Below are positions 1-13,242 of a DNA stretch of 64,000 nucleotides, piece after piece. Position numbers and translations under genes: made by a program. Each line of letters opens with the position of its first letter. The first letter of the stretch is position 1. Source of the DNA: Loxodes magnus (lineage: Eukaryota; Ciliophora; Karyorelictea; Loxodida; Loxodidae); the NCBI GenBank assembly GCA_946699065.1, contig CAMPDV010000009.1, positions 1,674,001 to 1,738,000 on the forward strand. The letters are read 5' to 3'. The notes under the pieces are model-generated. The model worked only from the letters and a program-made list of their open reading frames with translations, made no database searches and was not told the origin of the DNA.

Positions 1-2409
1 CTTTTAATTATTGTTAATTAATTTCTAACTTAATTTATATCCTTTATCTCTGACACCTAACTTACCAATTGTTAAACCTCATTAAGTCTTTTAATTTATT
101 CTACTTTCTCACTAGTTTTATTTAAATATCCTAATAACTGAGAGAAGCTAGAATATTTCTAGTTCTTAGATTTCATTTAAAAATACAAGTACTATGACTG
201 AATAATTTAAGCTGCAATTTGAGCTCATTCGATAACTTAAATACTAATTCTAAATTCGCCTTAAAAATTAACTCCATTAAGAGCCAATTACCTTCTAAGT
301 ATATACTTACATGCTAAACGTTTAATTTCTGCTTTAGTCCTTTCATTGCTAACTTAATAATTAATGCAATATACTATAATAAGATCAGTGAGCTTATTAC
401 TTATACATTGACTTAGACTAAAAATGACTGATTCAAATGTAGTACTTTATACTTCTTGACTTATCATAATGAAGGATTACCATATCCCATGCATAATATA
501 AAAGTCTTCAATAGAGCCTAATTTTAAATAGGTAGTTAGAACTTTGAATTATTATTGCATTTTAAGGAAACTAAATTAAATCCTCTACAAAGTTAATAAA
601 TCATGCATTTACAAGGTTTTGATTAGCCAAAAATATTAGCAGAAATGCAAGGACAAAGTATGAGGGTATACTATGAATGCTCTTGTTCAAGTATTTCTTA
701 AATAGTCAAGTAACTAAATGATAGTTTAAGTAAAACGAACTTATCTTAAGTATAGTTTCTTCTTTCTTCTTATGTAATCCTTCTCATTTACCTTAGTATT
801 GGATACTTGAAATAAACCAGTTAGGCATTTATTTAGAAAAGTTTATCTTCATAGAAAATTTCAGATAAAGTAAAGCACTCACTTCTATCAGATGCTCAAG
901 TGCTTATTTAGTTGTATTACGTTTAATAGATAATTAGAGACTATTAAATCATAATTTTGTAATGGGCTTTTTATCTACCAAATATCCAAAAATATAAAAA
1001 AAGATTTAACTAATTTGGAAGATGAAGAAAGCAATAAAGCTTGAAATGCCTTATGTGCTAATATCTTTAGAGAGTATTAAAGTTGGGTTGCTATACAAAA
1101 ATATTATAAGCAGCTTATCCCTAAGTAGTAATTTAGAATATCCATCTAAGATCTAAAAATCTGAAGCTATAGCTTCATTAAGTGGATTTCTAGAATTACA
1201 AATTTAAAATTTGTTTAAAAGGTTAAACTTACTATGTAGTTATAATAGGTAATTAGATTATAGAGAATAGCGATAAATGTAAATCTTTATAAGTTATAAA
1301 TTTATTTAAGTTCCTCAATGGCAAGGTTCTATATATTTAAATTAGAAACTTTGAAGCATGTCAGTTTCCTTGCAATTAAAGTATATTGATTGTGTATGAA
1401 AAGGAAGTTTAGCTAATATGATTCAAACTATTAATATTATATGTAAAGTCCTAATATCAGAAAGGCTAATTCTTTAAAATGTTAAGAGGGTATATTTAAT
1501 TAAATAGCTTGAGAACAAAGGGCAATCATAATTTATCTAAACTTACATACTTTTATTTACGCTTTGGAAGATTTCTTGCTAGAACTTTATAATCAGCAAC
1601 CTTTCTAATTTTTAAAAGCTTCTATCATTATTAAATCACTCCCTAGTCATAATCTAGCTATATCTTTTCTTATTGTTCTGATACTCTCTCATTCTTACCT
1701 TATCTAATGAATTAATTACCAGAACAAATTTGCTTTAGGAAGGAAAGATATTTAACGCTAATAATCTTTAATAAACTATTTATCTTTGCTATATCTATAA
1801 AAACAACATCTATACTCTCCTTTAAGCATTTAGTACTCTAGCAAAAATAGCATTTAAGATTAAGTCACTTAAGATGATCCTACTTCTTAGCATAGCTAAA
1901 TAGCCAGAAAGCAAATGAGAACATTATCTATATAATAGAAACTAAATAGCAAGGCAGAAGGATGGAAGTAGTAAGATACAAGGAATCACAAAAAGAGCAA
2001 ATATTATTACTTAACGCTATTACTCTTAATTACTTAGATTAATCTCTTTAAGATATATACTATACCATAATATCAGTCAAAGCTTTTAGTTAGTTACTTA
2101 CAACTTATTTAGTTATCATAATTCAAAGAAATTATGTTAACTGAGAGTAAATAGAGAATATATTAGTACCCCTGCTTAGAAAAATCTATAGTAAAAGTAA
2201 ACAAATACTGGAAAAGGTAATTAGAAAAGTTAACTTAGCATAGTAAAGAGGATTATAAGAGAGTTTAATTTCAAAAATGTCAGCTTGATCATAATTTAGA
2301 ACTTAGATTAAGCATATAATTAAGCCACACTTATATATCTATATTTTACATTTAAATAAATTAGAAAATAGCTTTTTAGTTAAAATTGTAAAGAAAATTA
2401 GGTTTGAAA
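1..2409. other. Gap without a supported gene
   Basis: AT-rich sequence in which I recognise no conserved protein, RNA gene or mobile element. A stretch opening with ATG at 1022 on the + strand has weak codon periodicity (Lys/Leu/Ser-rich), but nothing supports it as a gene. Confidence 0.4.
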
Positions 2410-3847
2410 ATGATAGAAATAGAAGAAAGACAGTCAATTTATTTAATGAAACAGGAAATTAGTAAACTGTAAGAGAAAATGAACCTTAAATATGATAGAG
2501 CAGCAACTAAAAATTAATAGGATTAAAGTGGCAGATTAACCGTATAATTATGAAATGATAGGTTTAAACAACCGTTATAAGCAAAATCTAAATCCCTAAT
2601 ATCTAAACTTCATTTTTATGAGTTAAATGGTTTTTAATAACTTACAAACTCACAAGAAGAAGCATATCTTTACTATTTGAGTTTTAAGCTAAAAGACATA
2701 ATATAATTGATAATAATTATAAGATAATAAGGCTTGTATAATAAGCGTATTATAATGAATATAGGAATTAGATTCTATTTTGATAGATTTTTTAATGAAT
2801 TAAAAGCTATTTTGAGATAATTGAACTTCTAATGATCTTCATATTTAGAAATAACCAAGGAGTAGGTAAGGGTTTTAGGGATTTGATTGCTCTATTTTAA
2901 TTAGAAAAAGTAACCCAGGCAATTTCCTAAACTCCCCTAAGTATAAGAGTTGCACTAATAGGCCTGATATTCAAGAACCTAAAAAATATTAACAGCCTTT
3001 TCTAATTTTGAAACGTCCCCTGGCATAGTAACGAAGTACTTTAAGTTCGAGAAATATAAATGAAGTGATAAAATCTATCTCACCTAAAGAAAGCACTCAA
3101 TCCAAAATTATAAGCACTTTAACTCCTAAATCCAGAAGTATCATTGATGCACATAATCAAAACTAAACCTTAAAGATCAAGATTAGCAACACTAATTAAA
3201 TTTTAAAAGAGCAAAAGCTTACTAATTAAGCACTCCAAAATTAAATAGAAGAAGCTAAAAAGTAATATTCTAAGCTCTAAGAAACCTTATAAGAGTAGAA
3301 AGAGCAAAACTAAAAAGATAAATAATAACAAATTATAAATATAAAAAGTCTTAAGGAAGAACTTTCTAAAGTCTCATCATGCAAAGAGAAGCAATAAAAA
3401 CTAAAAATTTATTAAGATGCGGATGTTTAAAAAGAGGACGAGGAGAAGGAAAACCTTCGCAAGCAAGTTTTGAAGTTACAATAGAAGCTAGCAGAAGTAG
3501 AAGAGTTGAATTCAAGGTATTAGCTATTTATAAGTAATAAAGACATGGCTAAATAACATTAATTATGCATAAAGTTAATAGTCACATTTTCGTATAATTA
3601 TCAGCTAAATTTAATTAAATGTTCTTCATCAAGTTATTTAATAAAGGCTAAATTTGACTATTTCATTATAACCCTTAAACTTAAATAAATATTTTATATT
3701 GACTGATTTATCATTGAAGAAGCTTATGCTTAATAGCCTAGTAAAGAAGAGGATTATGATAAAAATACATCTAAGCAAAATTTCTTTAGATTATATAGAG
3801 AATTTAAGTTAGTGATTATCATTCTTAAATACTATGAAGCTTTATGA
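2410..3847 (+). CDS. Coiled-coil protein, function unknown
   Basis: About 474 residues if a 13-nt segment (2866-2878) is removed. The N-terminal part (ATG at 2410) is acidic and coding-like (MIEIEERQSIYLMKQEISKL...). A frame shift of +1 near 2866 leads into a frame that stays open and coding-like from 2879. Residues of about 250-370 form a Gln/Lys/Glu-rich coiled coil (bases about 3180-3520) built largely from TAA and TAG codons. The stretch 3560-3700 is less typical. A strongly coding segment (EEAYAQQPSKEEDYDK) follows at about 3715-3765, in the same frame. I place the end at the TGA at 3845. An in-frame TGA at 3704 would then be Trp. No homologue recognised. It lies 1.1 kb upstream of a second Gln-rich coiled-coil gene on the same strand. 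Confidence 0.5.
2866..2878 (+). other. Candidate 13-nt intron (or frameshift)
   Basis: GTAAGGGTTTTAG separates two coding-like frames. Its removal joins codon 152 (TAG) to GGA in frame. At 13 nt it would be shorter than the 16-22 nt introns elsewhere in this window, so an assembly indel or a different splice pair is a real alternative. Confidence 0.25.
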
Positions 3848-4936
3848 ATTTAAAGTATATCTATAATGAAAAAGTGCTTATAAAGAAACAGGTATAATGA
3901 TAATGCTCTATAAATGCAATTTTATTCTAAAAACCTATTTCCAATACATACTAATATTCATACTTTAAGCCATATTTCTCTAGACCTATTCGAATCAAGA
4001 AATTAATATCTATCAGATATTTTTATTTTACGAAATCGATGGATTATATAATTTAATTTTGCACCAAGTTCATATTTCTACCTTCACTAATTATTGATAT
4101 CGTTTGATTTATTTATTATGCTTCATATGACAAAACAGATTAGTATATAGTATTTGGATGGTTCTTTCTTACTTTTATACTTTTAATTATACGACAAATT
4201 TATTAATCTCTACTAGAGTGATGTCCATACTCTACTTTCAATTAGAATATTTAGTTAAATCTAAGCAAAAGGCTTATTAGCATTCTCTTAGATAGGGATA
4301 TTTTTGGTAAATAAGTATAAAATAGTATTCTTTATGCTTCTCTTAAGAAGTTAAAACGGAATCACTTTCATCAAGATATAGCTAAGTAGTTCTAAATCTA
4401 AATAATTAGCTCTCTTTTGAATAACTTATATATCTTTATATAATTCTGCTCCTAACTATAAATATTGCTTTCTAGTATAATCTTTAAAGTATAAGGCAGT
4501 CATAGTAATATACGTAGTCAGTTTTAAAAGGAATAAAGGCCTAGCAAATAAAGTTTGGATAGAATTAGATAATAAAGGAGTATTATATTAGGAATTTAAA
4601 TAGCCTGCTATATAAGAATCTTATTACTCTGCTTAAGTATTTTACATCATTTCAGATAGTTCAGGCTTATTAAGACAAGGAGTTTAAAATACTTTATATT
4701 AAAGTTCTTGTTCTTAGATAAAAGTAGTATAGTAGGGAAAGTTACACTTTCTAAGATTTAAATAACTAAACAGTTAAGAAAGCAATCTAGCTTTCTTTTT
4801 GCTCTGATAAAAGAGGGAGAGAAAAGGAAAATAGCTTCCAGTTTATAGAGGAGGTTTGATAATAGAGAGGGTAGAAGAGAATGTAGCATATAGTGATTAT
4901 AAGAGTTTTAACTTCATTAAATTTACAAATTTTTTA
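3848..4936. other. Gap without a supported gene
   Basis: The upstream reading frame continues open here, but codon composition loses the purine-first bias seen in the real genes and no motif is visible. I treat it as intergenic. Confidence 0.4.
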
Positions 4937-6851
4937 ATGGAATCTTAATAAATTGCTATGAACGATCTACTTGATGAAATACTTGGACAAGATTAATAAG
5001 ATTCAACAGATAAAAATAATAAGCAAAATAATGATTAACGGAAATGCCTTCCTTCAAGCAAAGGTATTAGGTAATAAGCTTCTTCTAAATTAAAAAATAA
5101 CAGAGAAGATTTAGATAGTAAAATAGTGTAGAAGAAGCCAAATCTAGATGAAGATCAAGAAGGTAAAGAAAAGGATAAAGAAGGGAATCTGCAAAAATAA
5201 TTAAAAAAAGAATCAAGTTGTTAAAATAAAAAATAGAGCAACAGTGACTGCTTACCTCTTTAGTTTGTCAACTTAGATATGTAAAAGCATAACTAAAAGT
5301 TCATTAATTAAAAAAATAAATCAAAACAACCAAAGAATGAACAGAAAATGGTAAGCTAAAATAAGGTTGATTAAAATCCTGGAAGACATTCAATCAACTT
5401 TGATCAATAATAGTAGAAAATAGAGGAGACATATTTCGAGTATGATTAACAATAATCTCCTTCATATCATTAAGAAGAAAAAGGAGTTGATTATATTCAA
5501 ATCTTAGAAAGCCCTTATAGGGCTTGAAACAATTTTTAGTAAGAAAACAATTTCTCGTAGTTATAAAATGAGAGTTCATTTGAAACTAATCAACTTTAGT
5601 AAGCTTAATAGAAAACAAAGCAAAATAATTAATAGAAAGACTCTTAGTATAACCAGCCATTTATTAATAGCAAGCTTTATTTTTAATAATAACATGCAGA
5701 AAGTGAAAACGAGAACGTTTCTTAATAATAATAATTTGTGGGGCATAACTTTGAAAATCAAGAAGACGCTTTAGAAAAGATATAAGCTTTAGAAGCAGAA
5801 AACTTACAACTTAAGTAACAGATTAGCTTATATCAGTAGTTTATGCGATTGGGTAATAATGCTAACACCTTAGAAAAAATAAAAACTCTTTAGCAACGAA
5901 TAAATTCATAAACCTAATTGATAAAAGGACTGATAGAAGATAATACAAATCTGAAGACTAAAGTGGTGATTTAATAATAGCAAAGAAAGGATTAAAATAC
6001 AAATGAGCAAGAAGATTAATATACTAACATTGAAGAATTAATTAAAGATCTCAAAGACTAAAATCTAGAGTTTGAAAAGTTTGAGACTGAACAGATTATT
6101 AGCTGCTTAAGATATGTTCTTCAAAGATACTAAGAATTAAATGATGAAAATTTAGGTCTTAAGCTTAAGTGTGAAAAGACATAACAACTATTAGATCAAG
6201 CTATTTACAGCGCTTTTAGTGTTTAGTAGGAAAATAGCCAAAAGGTAAGATCTTATTCAGATGAGAAAAAATGAAATCTCTCAAGAATCACCAAGGGTAC
6301 AAAAATCAAGTATTTCAGTAAATTCAGCTAGAATCAATACTCCTATTAGAAAATAGACTAATAATTAAAATAGTTAATTATCATAGTCCCTTAGATCTAA
6401 TAAATAAGGTATGAATAACCAGGTATTGCAAAAAAGTCCAAGTCAGACTAATTCTAACCTTTCAGGCTTTTTGACAACTAAAAATTCAAGAAATAATTCC
6501 TAATTATGACTTAAATTTGACAAGTGATAAGCTTAAAGAGTAGCTATGCTAAGTCAACAGTCTTTCAAAGAAGGAGGGTAAATTTATTCTGACTAGCATA
6601 GTCCCCGAATAGAAGTTGTATTTAATCAAGATAGAATACCTGTAAAATAACATGTGGAATCTATTCAATTATATAGCAGAATGATTTAAAAGAAAAATTC
6701 TATTAGCAGAAATAGTTCCCCTTAATAGCAAGGGACAGTAAAAACAAAATCAGCTTATTGCTCTCCTAAAAGCTTTTATGGGAATAAAAAGCCTTAGTTT
6801 AAAGAAGTGATGAGACCTTTATGCTTTGCAACAATAGATTAGATTTTGTGA
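4937..6851 (+). CDS. Gln-rich coiled-coil protein with one 16-nt intron
   Basis: 632 residues: 436 codons, a 16-nt intron at 6245-6260, then 196 codons. The N-terminal 270 residues are Gln/Asn/Ser/Lys-rich and disordered-looking. Residues of about 275-435 form a coiled coil. The C-terminal third is Ser/Gln-rich with SP motifs. Three in-frame TGA codons are passed: residue 197 (5525) and two close together at 6507 and 6525. The reading frame stays strongly coding beyond them to the TGA at 6849. If the TGA at 6507 were the stop, the protein would end after 518 residues and the following approximately 110 codons of coding-quality sequence would be unexplained. No homologue recognised. A cytoskeletal or basal-body role would only be a guess from composition. 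Confidence 0.75.
6245..6260 (+). other. 16-nt spliceosomal intron
   Basis: GTAAGATCTTATTCAG interrupts the coiled-coil gene between codons AAG and ATG. Reading through it shifts into a poor frame. Removing it restores a Ser-rich coding frame for 196 codons. Confidence 0.85.
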
Positions 6852-8620
6852 TTTATTTGTGTAAAAATTAAGAAGTTGCAACTAAATATCTTTATCAAAG
6901 AAATTAAAGCATCTTTTATTTAAATCATCAGCATGTATTTTAGTACTATTAAAAACTCTATTTATATATTATAGCAAATATGTGTTTATATAATTTACTT
7001 TCCTACAATTAGATCAACATTTATCTACCTTTAAGCCTCATTTTCAAAGTACCATGTAATGTCTTTAAAATTAAAATTAGTTCTAAAATTAAGATATTCT
7101 TTACTTGACGTTATGGAGTTTAGTTATCAAATATAATTTTTATGACCAAGTGGAAGAGAGAAACGATTAGATTAATCTTATAAAGAGATATATCATAGAA
7201 AGCATTTATTTACCATTTTTAACTAAGAAATTCCTATTATAAAAGTGTGCTATTAACTTTCTCTTCTCTATACTTTACCTATCAAATTCCATTTTAATGA
7301 TTAGTTATCTATAGCCATTATCTTGGTAACTTAAGCATTAATATTTGATTTCTACGAAAATTATTAAGTTTTCAACCATCTAATATTAGCCTCTAAAATA
7401 TCTGTTTGCTATAAGTTTTTCATATTTTATAATAACTTTTACCCTTTTTCACTTTTGTAGCTTTACTTAAAGAGTATTAAATAGCTAAATGTAAAAATAC
7501 AGAAGCCCAATTAATGTAATCTAAGCAAAGTAGGAATTTATTTCTTCTTATTATAGTAAATCCATTCTAGGTATCCGTTTTAAACAGTTTGCTCTTTATA
7601 ATTTTAGATTCCTAAATTATGTTTCTTTCTTTATATACGTTTCTTCTATTCAGCTTTATGATTGTAATAATCATTATCTTAAAAGTGCATCTTAAACTAT
7701 AATGGAGAAAACAATTATTGTATATCTTAAAGAATCTTGGAAGTTATCCAAATCGATAAAGCATCCTTAAGCAAGCTAGAGTAATGACTACATTGATGAA
7801 TTATAAGCATTACCCTTATAACATTAGGATATCCTTAATATCAGTATAAGTTATGATTAAATACATCTCTTCATTTAAAGAACAACTAACACTTTTATTA
7901 AGGTTTAGAAATAAAGAGGCAGCATGCTTTCAATATCTATATTTAATTTAGCTTTCTAAGAATTGTTAGTATATTAATACTATTAATTGCTAGTATAAAT
8001 TTTATAACTTATGACAGTATTAAAGTTAAATTAACATAATAGCATAATCGACTATCTCTTAGCCTAAATTATAAATGATGAGTTATATTGAGTTACTGAT
8101 GTTCGATTGGTTTGCCTTTACTATTTATATTCAAAATTCCAATTAACTTTTTGAATGATTCTTAGAGTAAATGCAGCCACTGCTATAGCCATTAATCTTA
8201 GCCTTTTCATTTTTAATGGTACAAATTAAAGATTCTAGTCAATTGTATTTCCTTTAATCACATCAATAAGCATTGGATATTACACTATATAATACATAAA
8301 ACTCAGCCATCTTTAACATAATAAGAAAGTAATGGAACTTATAGTAATAAAAGGCAAATGCAATAGATAGTTAATAGAGTAAATATCTAATTTGGATATA
8401 AAACATCAGTTACTAGTAATCAAATACATATTAGATTAAGTAAGCATTGGACTAATAATGTTGAGTAATAGGGAATGAGATATATATAATTAGGAAGTTA
8501 ATTAAGCTATATAACATGATAAGTAAATAGAATATTTTTGAGCTATATTAATAAACGAAAGACTGATTCAAACTTTAAGAACTAATAACTATAAAAGTAC
8601 TTATAAGGCAATGTTAATCA
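6852..8620. other. Gap; possible minus-strand ORF only
   Basis: No recognisable gene. On the minus strand a frame from ATG at 7690 to a TGA at 7127-7129 (about 187 codons) translates to plausible protein, but neighbouring frames look similarly plausible and no motif or homologue supports it. Confidence 0.3.
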
Positions 8621-9682
8621 TCAATTAATCGTGAACTCAGCTATTTCCTTATCAATGTCATAGATCTACTAAGCTTAATTTCCTTGCTATTTTCCTAAAA
8701 TTAACTTGGTGTCTAAGTCTTGTGAGTCTTCAGTTTACTATTTCTTTCCTTTAGATTCCTTTGTTAACTAATACTCTACTTAGTGGTTTCCATTCTATTT
8801 CTTTAGATCTTAAGGTTGATTATTTTTATTATTTAAGTGATTTTAGTTATAACTATTGCCATTAGTTTATTTTCCTTGGATTTCATTTTCTTAACTTAAA
8901 TCAGGTTAGACAACCTCAACCTTAACTGGGGTTACTTCCTTTTAAGCCAAAGCGTCATCCTTTTCTTAATTTATCTCTCCAGAAATGTTGGTAAGAGCTG
9001 AAATTTATTGATATATAGCCCCCTAATGCTTAGAATGAATTTTATGGCTTTGATAGCAGCATTTATAGAATATAGCAACTCATATCAAGTCAAGCATGTA
9101 AGTAATTAGCAATCCTCCAGCGAATATAGCGAGCCAATGTTAATTATTATCCTCACTTAGATCTAGAAAATTTTGTTACACTAAATAGCAGTCCAGCAAT
9201 AAAAAAGAAACAAAGGGGATAAATAAAATAACCTATGATTTTAACTTTTCTTTACTCATTAGCAGACTTAAAAGCAAATTTACGAAGAACGAAAATCCTC
9301 CCGATATAGCAGCTATAATCAATTCTTCTACATTGAAATCTCCTTTGTTAACCTCTAGCAACGAAGGTATGTCTTTTATAAAATGTTCACTCATTTGATT
9401 AAAGAGAAACAAACCTGATATCAAAAAATTAGCTAGCGCTGCAATTAGTACTAGATTCCACTAGACAAAGCTACTGATTTTCTTCTGTTTGTTTTTTAAA
9501 AATGGTCCAAATAGGATAGAAGAGTTTAAAATTCCCTTGCATTTGGGTTATATAGTCTCTTCCTCCTAGTCTTCTTATTACTAAGGTTACCTTTATAAAA
9601 TAAAATTGGCTAAGAAGGAGTAAATTGCGATAATTGCAATCAGCCCCAAAATAGCAGTAAAATCACAGCATCCTACAGACAT
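8621..9682 (-). CDS. Four- or five-TM membrane protein with hydrophilic Gln-rich tail
   Basis: 353 residues in one open frame. It has an N-terminal hydrophobic helix (residues of about 8-30), an acidic Gln/Glu loop, then hydrophobic helices at about 78-97, 125-148, 157-172 and 192-210. About 140 hydrophilic Gln/Asn/Lys-rich residues follow and end at a tandem TGA TGA read on the minus strand. A TGA inside the last helix (LDLI-TGA-VAIFYKCC) must be Trp because the frame continues as coding for 145 codons. Cysteines cluster near the N terminus (VGCCD) and after the last helix (KCCYQ). I do not recognise the family. It follows the SNARE gene in the same direction with a gap of 147 bp. Confidence 0.8.
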
Positions 9683-9829
9683 AATTATATTTTATGATTT
9701 AATAATATTAAAACTTAGTTTTGGCTTATGAGCTAATTTATTGTTAGACCGTTTTAACGTTTACTGAAAGACTTAGTATAGGTAAATATAAACTAACTAT
9801 AAAATCATTTATTTAGTTAAAACTTTTAA

Positions 9830-10472
9830 TCACTTTCCAAGCTTTATTGCTAGGGCTGCACAGTTAGCTATTATTAAACAGAAAACGGCACAGCAAAGTC
9901 CAGCCTTTATGCATAATTCTCGTCTGGTCATCTAGTTCAACATTACATTTGCCTTTTGAGCATTTTGAGAAGTATCGGTTACCTAAGTTAAAACTTACCT
10001 TCTAGTCAATTCTTATAATTTGCTCTCTTTACTGTTTAAGAACATTCATAGTGCTTACTCCAGTGTTTTCTGCTTCCATTGCTATTTAATGAATGTTCTC
10101 TAATTTATCTCCTTACTTCTATAAATTGTTTGTGTTTTTAACAAGCAAATCTCTTCCACTTGTATTTTGATTTGAAGGCTTCTACTAGTTTTGGTCAAAT
10201 TATTCCTTTTAGAATTCTTTTTTAAGAGCTTCAAATTCCATTCTACACTACTTAAGCTTGTTTTGCTTCATTTAACGTTAAGAAGGTTCCATTCTGCCTA
10301 TTTCCTTCTCCATGCTACTTAAGCACTTGCTCGCTTCATTGAGGTTGTGAGTTGCCTCATTGCTTGTTCGTTCTTTCTACTCCCAACTAAGCCCCTTCAT
10401 TGCATTTAGTTACCTTCTGATAATATTCTTTTGTTTGCCAAAGTCTTCAATGTAAAGATCAAACTCTGACAT
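9830..10472 (-). CDS. VTI1: Vti1-like Qb-SNARE (paralogue 1)
   Basis: 208 residues: 158 codons, a 16-nt intron, 50 codons and a TGA. The layout is that of Vti1-family Qb-SNAREs of the endosome/Golgi: an N-terminal three-helix region with a short start (MSEFDLYIEDFGKQ), then a SNARE motif (about residues 112-180) with the family pattern N...L...G+...A.E.E..G......L..QRE, and a C-terminal TM anchor (AGLCCAVFCLIIANCAALAI). The central SNARE layer residue falls in ...L+QQREQI..., consistent with a Q-SNARE. A second, better matching Vti1 gene lies at 19582-20235. This copy has diverged in its N-terminal region, so a specialised function is possible. Confidence 0.8.
9983..9998 (-). other. 16-nt intron in the SNARE gene
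   Basis: Read on the minus strand: GTAAGTTTTAACTTAG. Removal joins the SNARE helix to its membrane anchor in frame. Reading through loses the anchor. The donor GTAAGT and acceptor TTAG are typical. Confidence 0.9.
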
Positions 10473-10522
10473 TTAACTTAAAGCAAAGCAAATTTATTTA
10501 AAACTAATTAAACGTTTAGCTG

Positions 10523-10711
10523 TCATTTAGGCTATTCTTGAAGTTGGGGTATTTCCTCTGATTCTTGCTTCTTAGCTACAGCTTCTTGAGGTGGTTTGGG
10601 GCCTCCTTTTCTCTTGGAATGAGACAAGAAAGACTTGTAATAAGGACTTTATGGAAGATATAGCATTTTAATTATTAAAAATGGACTCTTTTTTACTTTT
10701 CTTCTATCCAT
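10523..10711 (-). CDS. Small basic protein, 62 residues
   Basis: ATG at 10711 opens a frame (MDRRKVKKSPFL...) that ends in a TGA at 10523-10525. The protein is basic at the N terminus (residues 2-8), has a Tyr/Pro/Ser stretch, a GGPKPP motif, and an acidic Gln/Glu C-terminal tail. It lies 50 bp upstream of the SNARE gene on the same strand, so the three genes between 8.6 and 10.7 kb form a compact tandem. A second ATG in another frame (at 10732, MANGVKVEYG...) looks coding and could belong to a longer spliced form. No homologue recognised. Confidence 0.55.
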
Positions 10712-11979
10712 ATTCAACCTTCACACCATTAGCCATCTATCTCTTCTATGTAGCTAAATTGCTAATAGAGCTAGTATTACTAGCTATTAAAATATCTTAT
10801 AACTATCAGCGCTAGGTTTCCAAATCCAATTGCTAGACTTAACTTAAATAGGCAAAATGATAAACCAAGAAGAGGTAACTTTCTAATAATAGTAAATTAA
10901 GTAAAGTTAATAGAAATAGTATAGTCATAAGCTAATTAAGAAAGGTCATCACTATTATAAAGCATCACATAACAACTAAAGAATGATGTTAGTCTTTAAT
11001 TACTAGCACTTAAGAGCAAACTAAAATATCCATTCTTATAGAATGAACATAGTTATACTAAAGCATATCTACAGTCTGTATACTATACCAGGATAACAAC
11101 TAATATTCACAAATCATGTTTGATTTATTCTTAGCTTTCCATATGAATCTTTGGCTAAATAACTAAGAAAAACAGTCATTATAATACTACCAAACATATA
11201 AAGGACTGGATTACAGAAGAAATGCGTTCAATACAACAGATTGAATATAGGTAAGCAAATAATAGACATTTGCTTAATCTAGTTATATCATCCAAAACTA
11301 GTTCTCTTCTATTAAATTTTACAATTATAACTAGTTTAACATTAAAGGCCTAGGATTATCCAAGTATTACTTATATATAATATCCTTTACTTACGTCATA
11401 TAAATGAAAGAACATACTAAACTATGTTAGAGGATAATATTTAGGAACAAAGTGTTTACTTAAGGTAGTAATAAGATATAGTTGGTATAAAACATCATAT
11501 ATATTAACATTTCAATACATATATCTTAATTGGTAATGTAGCATAATATAAATCAGCGTATTAACTTTAGAAAATTTTTAAATAGTACCTTTTAGTAATA
11601 ATAGTATAAGAGCTAAACTGATAGAAGGATAATCATCCTATATCATGAAATTTGCAAAAGTAACAAGATTAGAGATTCCTAAGTGCTTTATTCGAAGATA
11701 TTAGGAGGAAACAATATAAGAAGTCATACCTATTGTTGTTATAGTGATAAAGTATTAGAAGTAAAATAGCTGATTCGCTAGCAGATGGCTAAAATGTTTT
11801 AATGATGTATTATTTTAAATACTTGCTTTTTACTTAAAATACACAAAAAACTAAATAATCAAATTTATAAAGTTCTAAGAGTATTATTATTTAAGTCTCC
11901 AAAAAATTGAAATCCTCATATTTTAGTTGTCTATAGCATTTGACTTTTATACTATTTGTTTATAGAGAGACCTTAAAGA
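10712..11979. other. Gap without a supported gene
   Basis: Apart from the short coding-like stretch next to 10732 (minus strand), I see no gene, RNA or repeat. Confidence 0.4.
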
Positions 11980-13242
11980 ATGGTAACGGAGAGTAATACT
12001 AATAAAATGATCAGCGAGCAGTAGTTTGAAAAGTTGACTTAGTAATTATATTTAGAATAAGTCAATGAAAGTAGCATAAGTCTAGTCAATAATAATGAAT
12101 ATGAACTAATGAGTTATTAAAGTAAGTGCTAAGAAAGTAAGAGTGTAATTAAGTTTAAAAATTAGGAATTTATTTTTAATAAATAAATGAAAATCTATCC
12201 TATTGTTGAATCTTCAAACGAGACTGAATAAATGCAATCATCTAGACGCTTGAATAAATCTAAATCTTTCATTGATTATGGTCCAATAGGTTAATGATCA
12301 AGCGATATAATTCCTTACTTGAATCTTCCTTCGTAAAATGTGAACAATTTTATAGTGCCATGCAATGGCTGGCCTATTTAATGATAATTTTTAGAAGGCA
12401 ATCATCCTAAATCTCGTAAGCTTATAGTAGCCAATGCATTTATCACCCCTTCTAACTGTTAAGAAAACTGAGCATTTCCCAAATAAAAGGTAGAGTATAT
12501 TATTTCGTAATCAAATGACATATGTGGAGAAACTTGAAACAAAGTTAGGATTTATTTATATTCCATTAAAAAGGATTTTGTAAGGAGGGTAGTTTTGTCT
12601 ACTATAGGATGTGTAGGTTTAATCATACTGTTAATCGTTTTGAGTTTCCAATTTAGAAACTACCTTTTAAATGCCTTAATCATAGTTGTAGGTTTGATAT
12701 ATATTGCCTTTATTGTTTTTTCTATATGCAAGTTCCGAGATTGAAAACGTATAATTAAGACATGTAAAGATATCCTTTTCAGGGATTAACCTAAACTTGC
12801 AGATTTTTTATCCTAATAGACTCGAAATTTAGAGCAATACCAAATAAAAATTCGCCCAGGACCCTATTTAGCTTGAATTGAATTTATTAACTTAAACGAA
12901 GAAATTTTAGAAACTTTAGATTCATAAAAAAAGAAAAACTTAAATTAAAGTAAAAATAGCAACTAGAAAACTAACATCACTAGTACAACATTAGAAGAGA
13001 AGAGCAAAGTAGATTTATTTTTGGAACATAAAGAAACTGCTCCATAAACAAACACTACAGTACTCAACACAAATACTAGCTTTACAGATCATAGTATTAA
13101 CATTAATACTAAAACAGCCGTAAAGCACCAGATAGGTATAAAAAACTAAACAATACCTGCACCAATCATTATTAATAATAATTCTGCGGATAGTTCTATA
13201 GATATGTCAGTTCAAGAAATAGAATCGCTTGACTAAATTTGA
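11980..13242 (+). CDS. Two-TM protein with many TGA-encoded Trp
   Basis: 420 residues in one frame. A hydrophilic N-terminal half (about residues 1-205) is followed by two closely spaced TM helices (about 208-228 and 230-250) and a hydrophilic C terminus rich in Asn/Thr/Ser. At least six in-frame TGA codons sit in Trp-like contexts around the membrane region (GQ-W-SS, IQ-W-QF, EN-W-AF, ET-W-NK, RD-W-KR, LA-W-IE). The paired-helix layout with flanking soluble segments suggests an endomembrane protein, but I cannot name a family. The last Trp-TGA lies about 120 codons before the terminal TGA at 13240. Confidence 0.8.

Noticed and set aside
6507-6509. TGA as the stop of the 4.9-kb coiled-coil gene
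   Set aside because: The same frame stays coding-like for another 110 codons past this and a second TGA, so both are read as Trp and the stop is placed at 6849.
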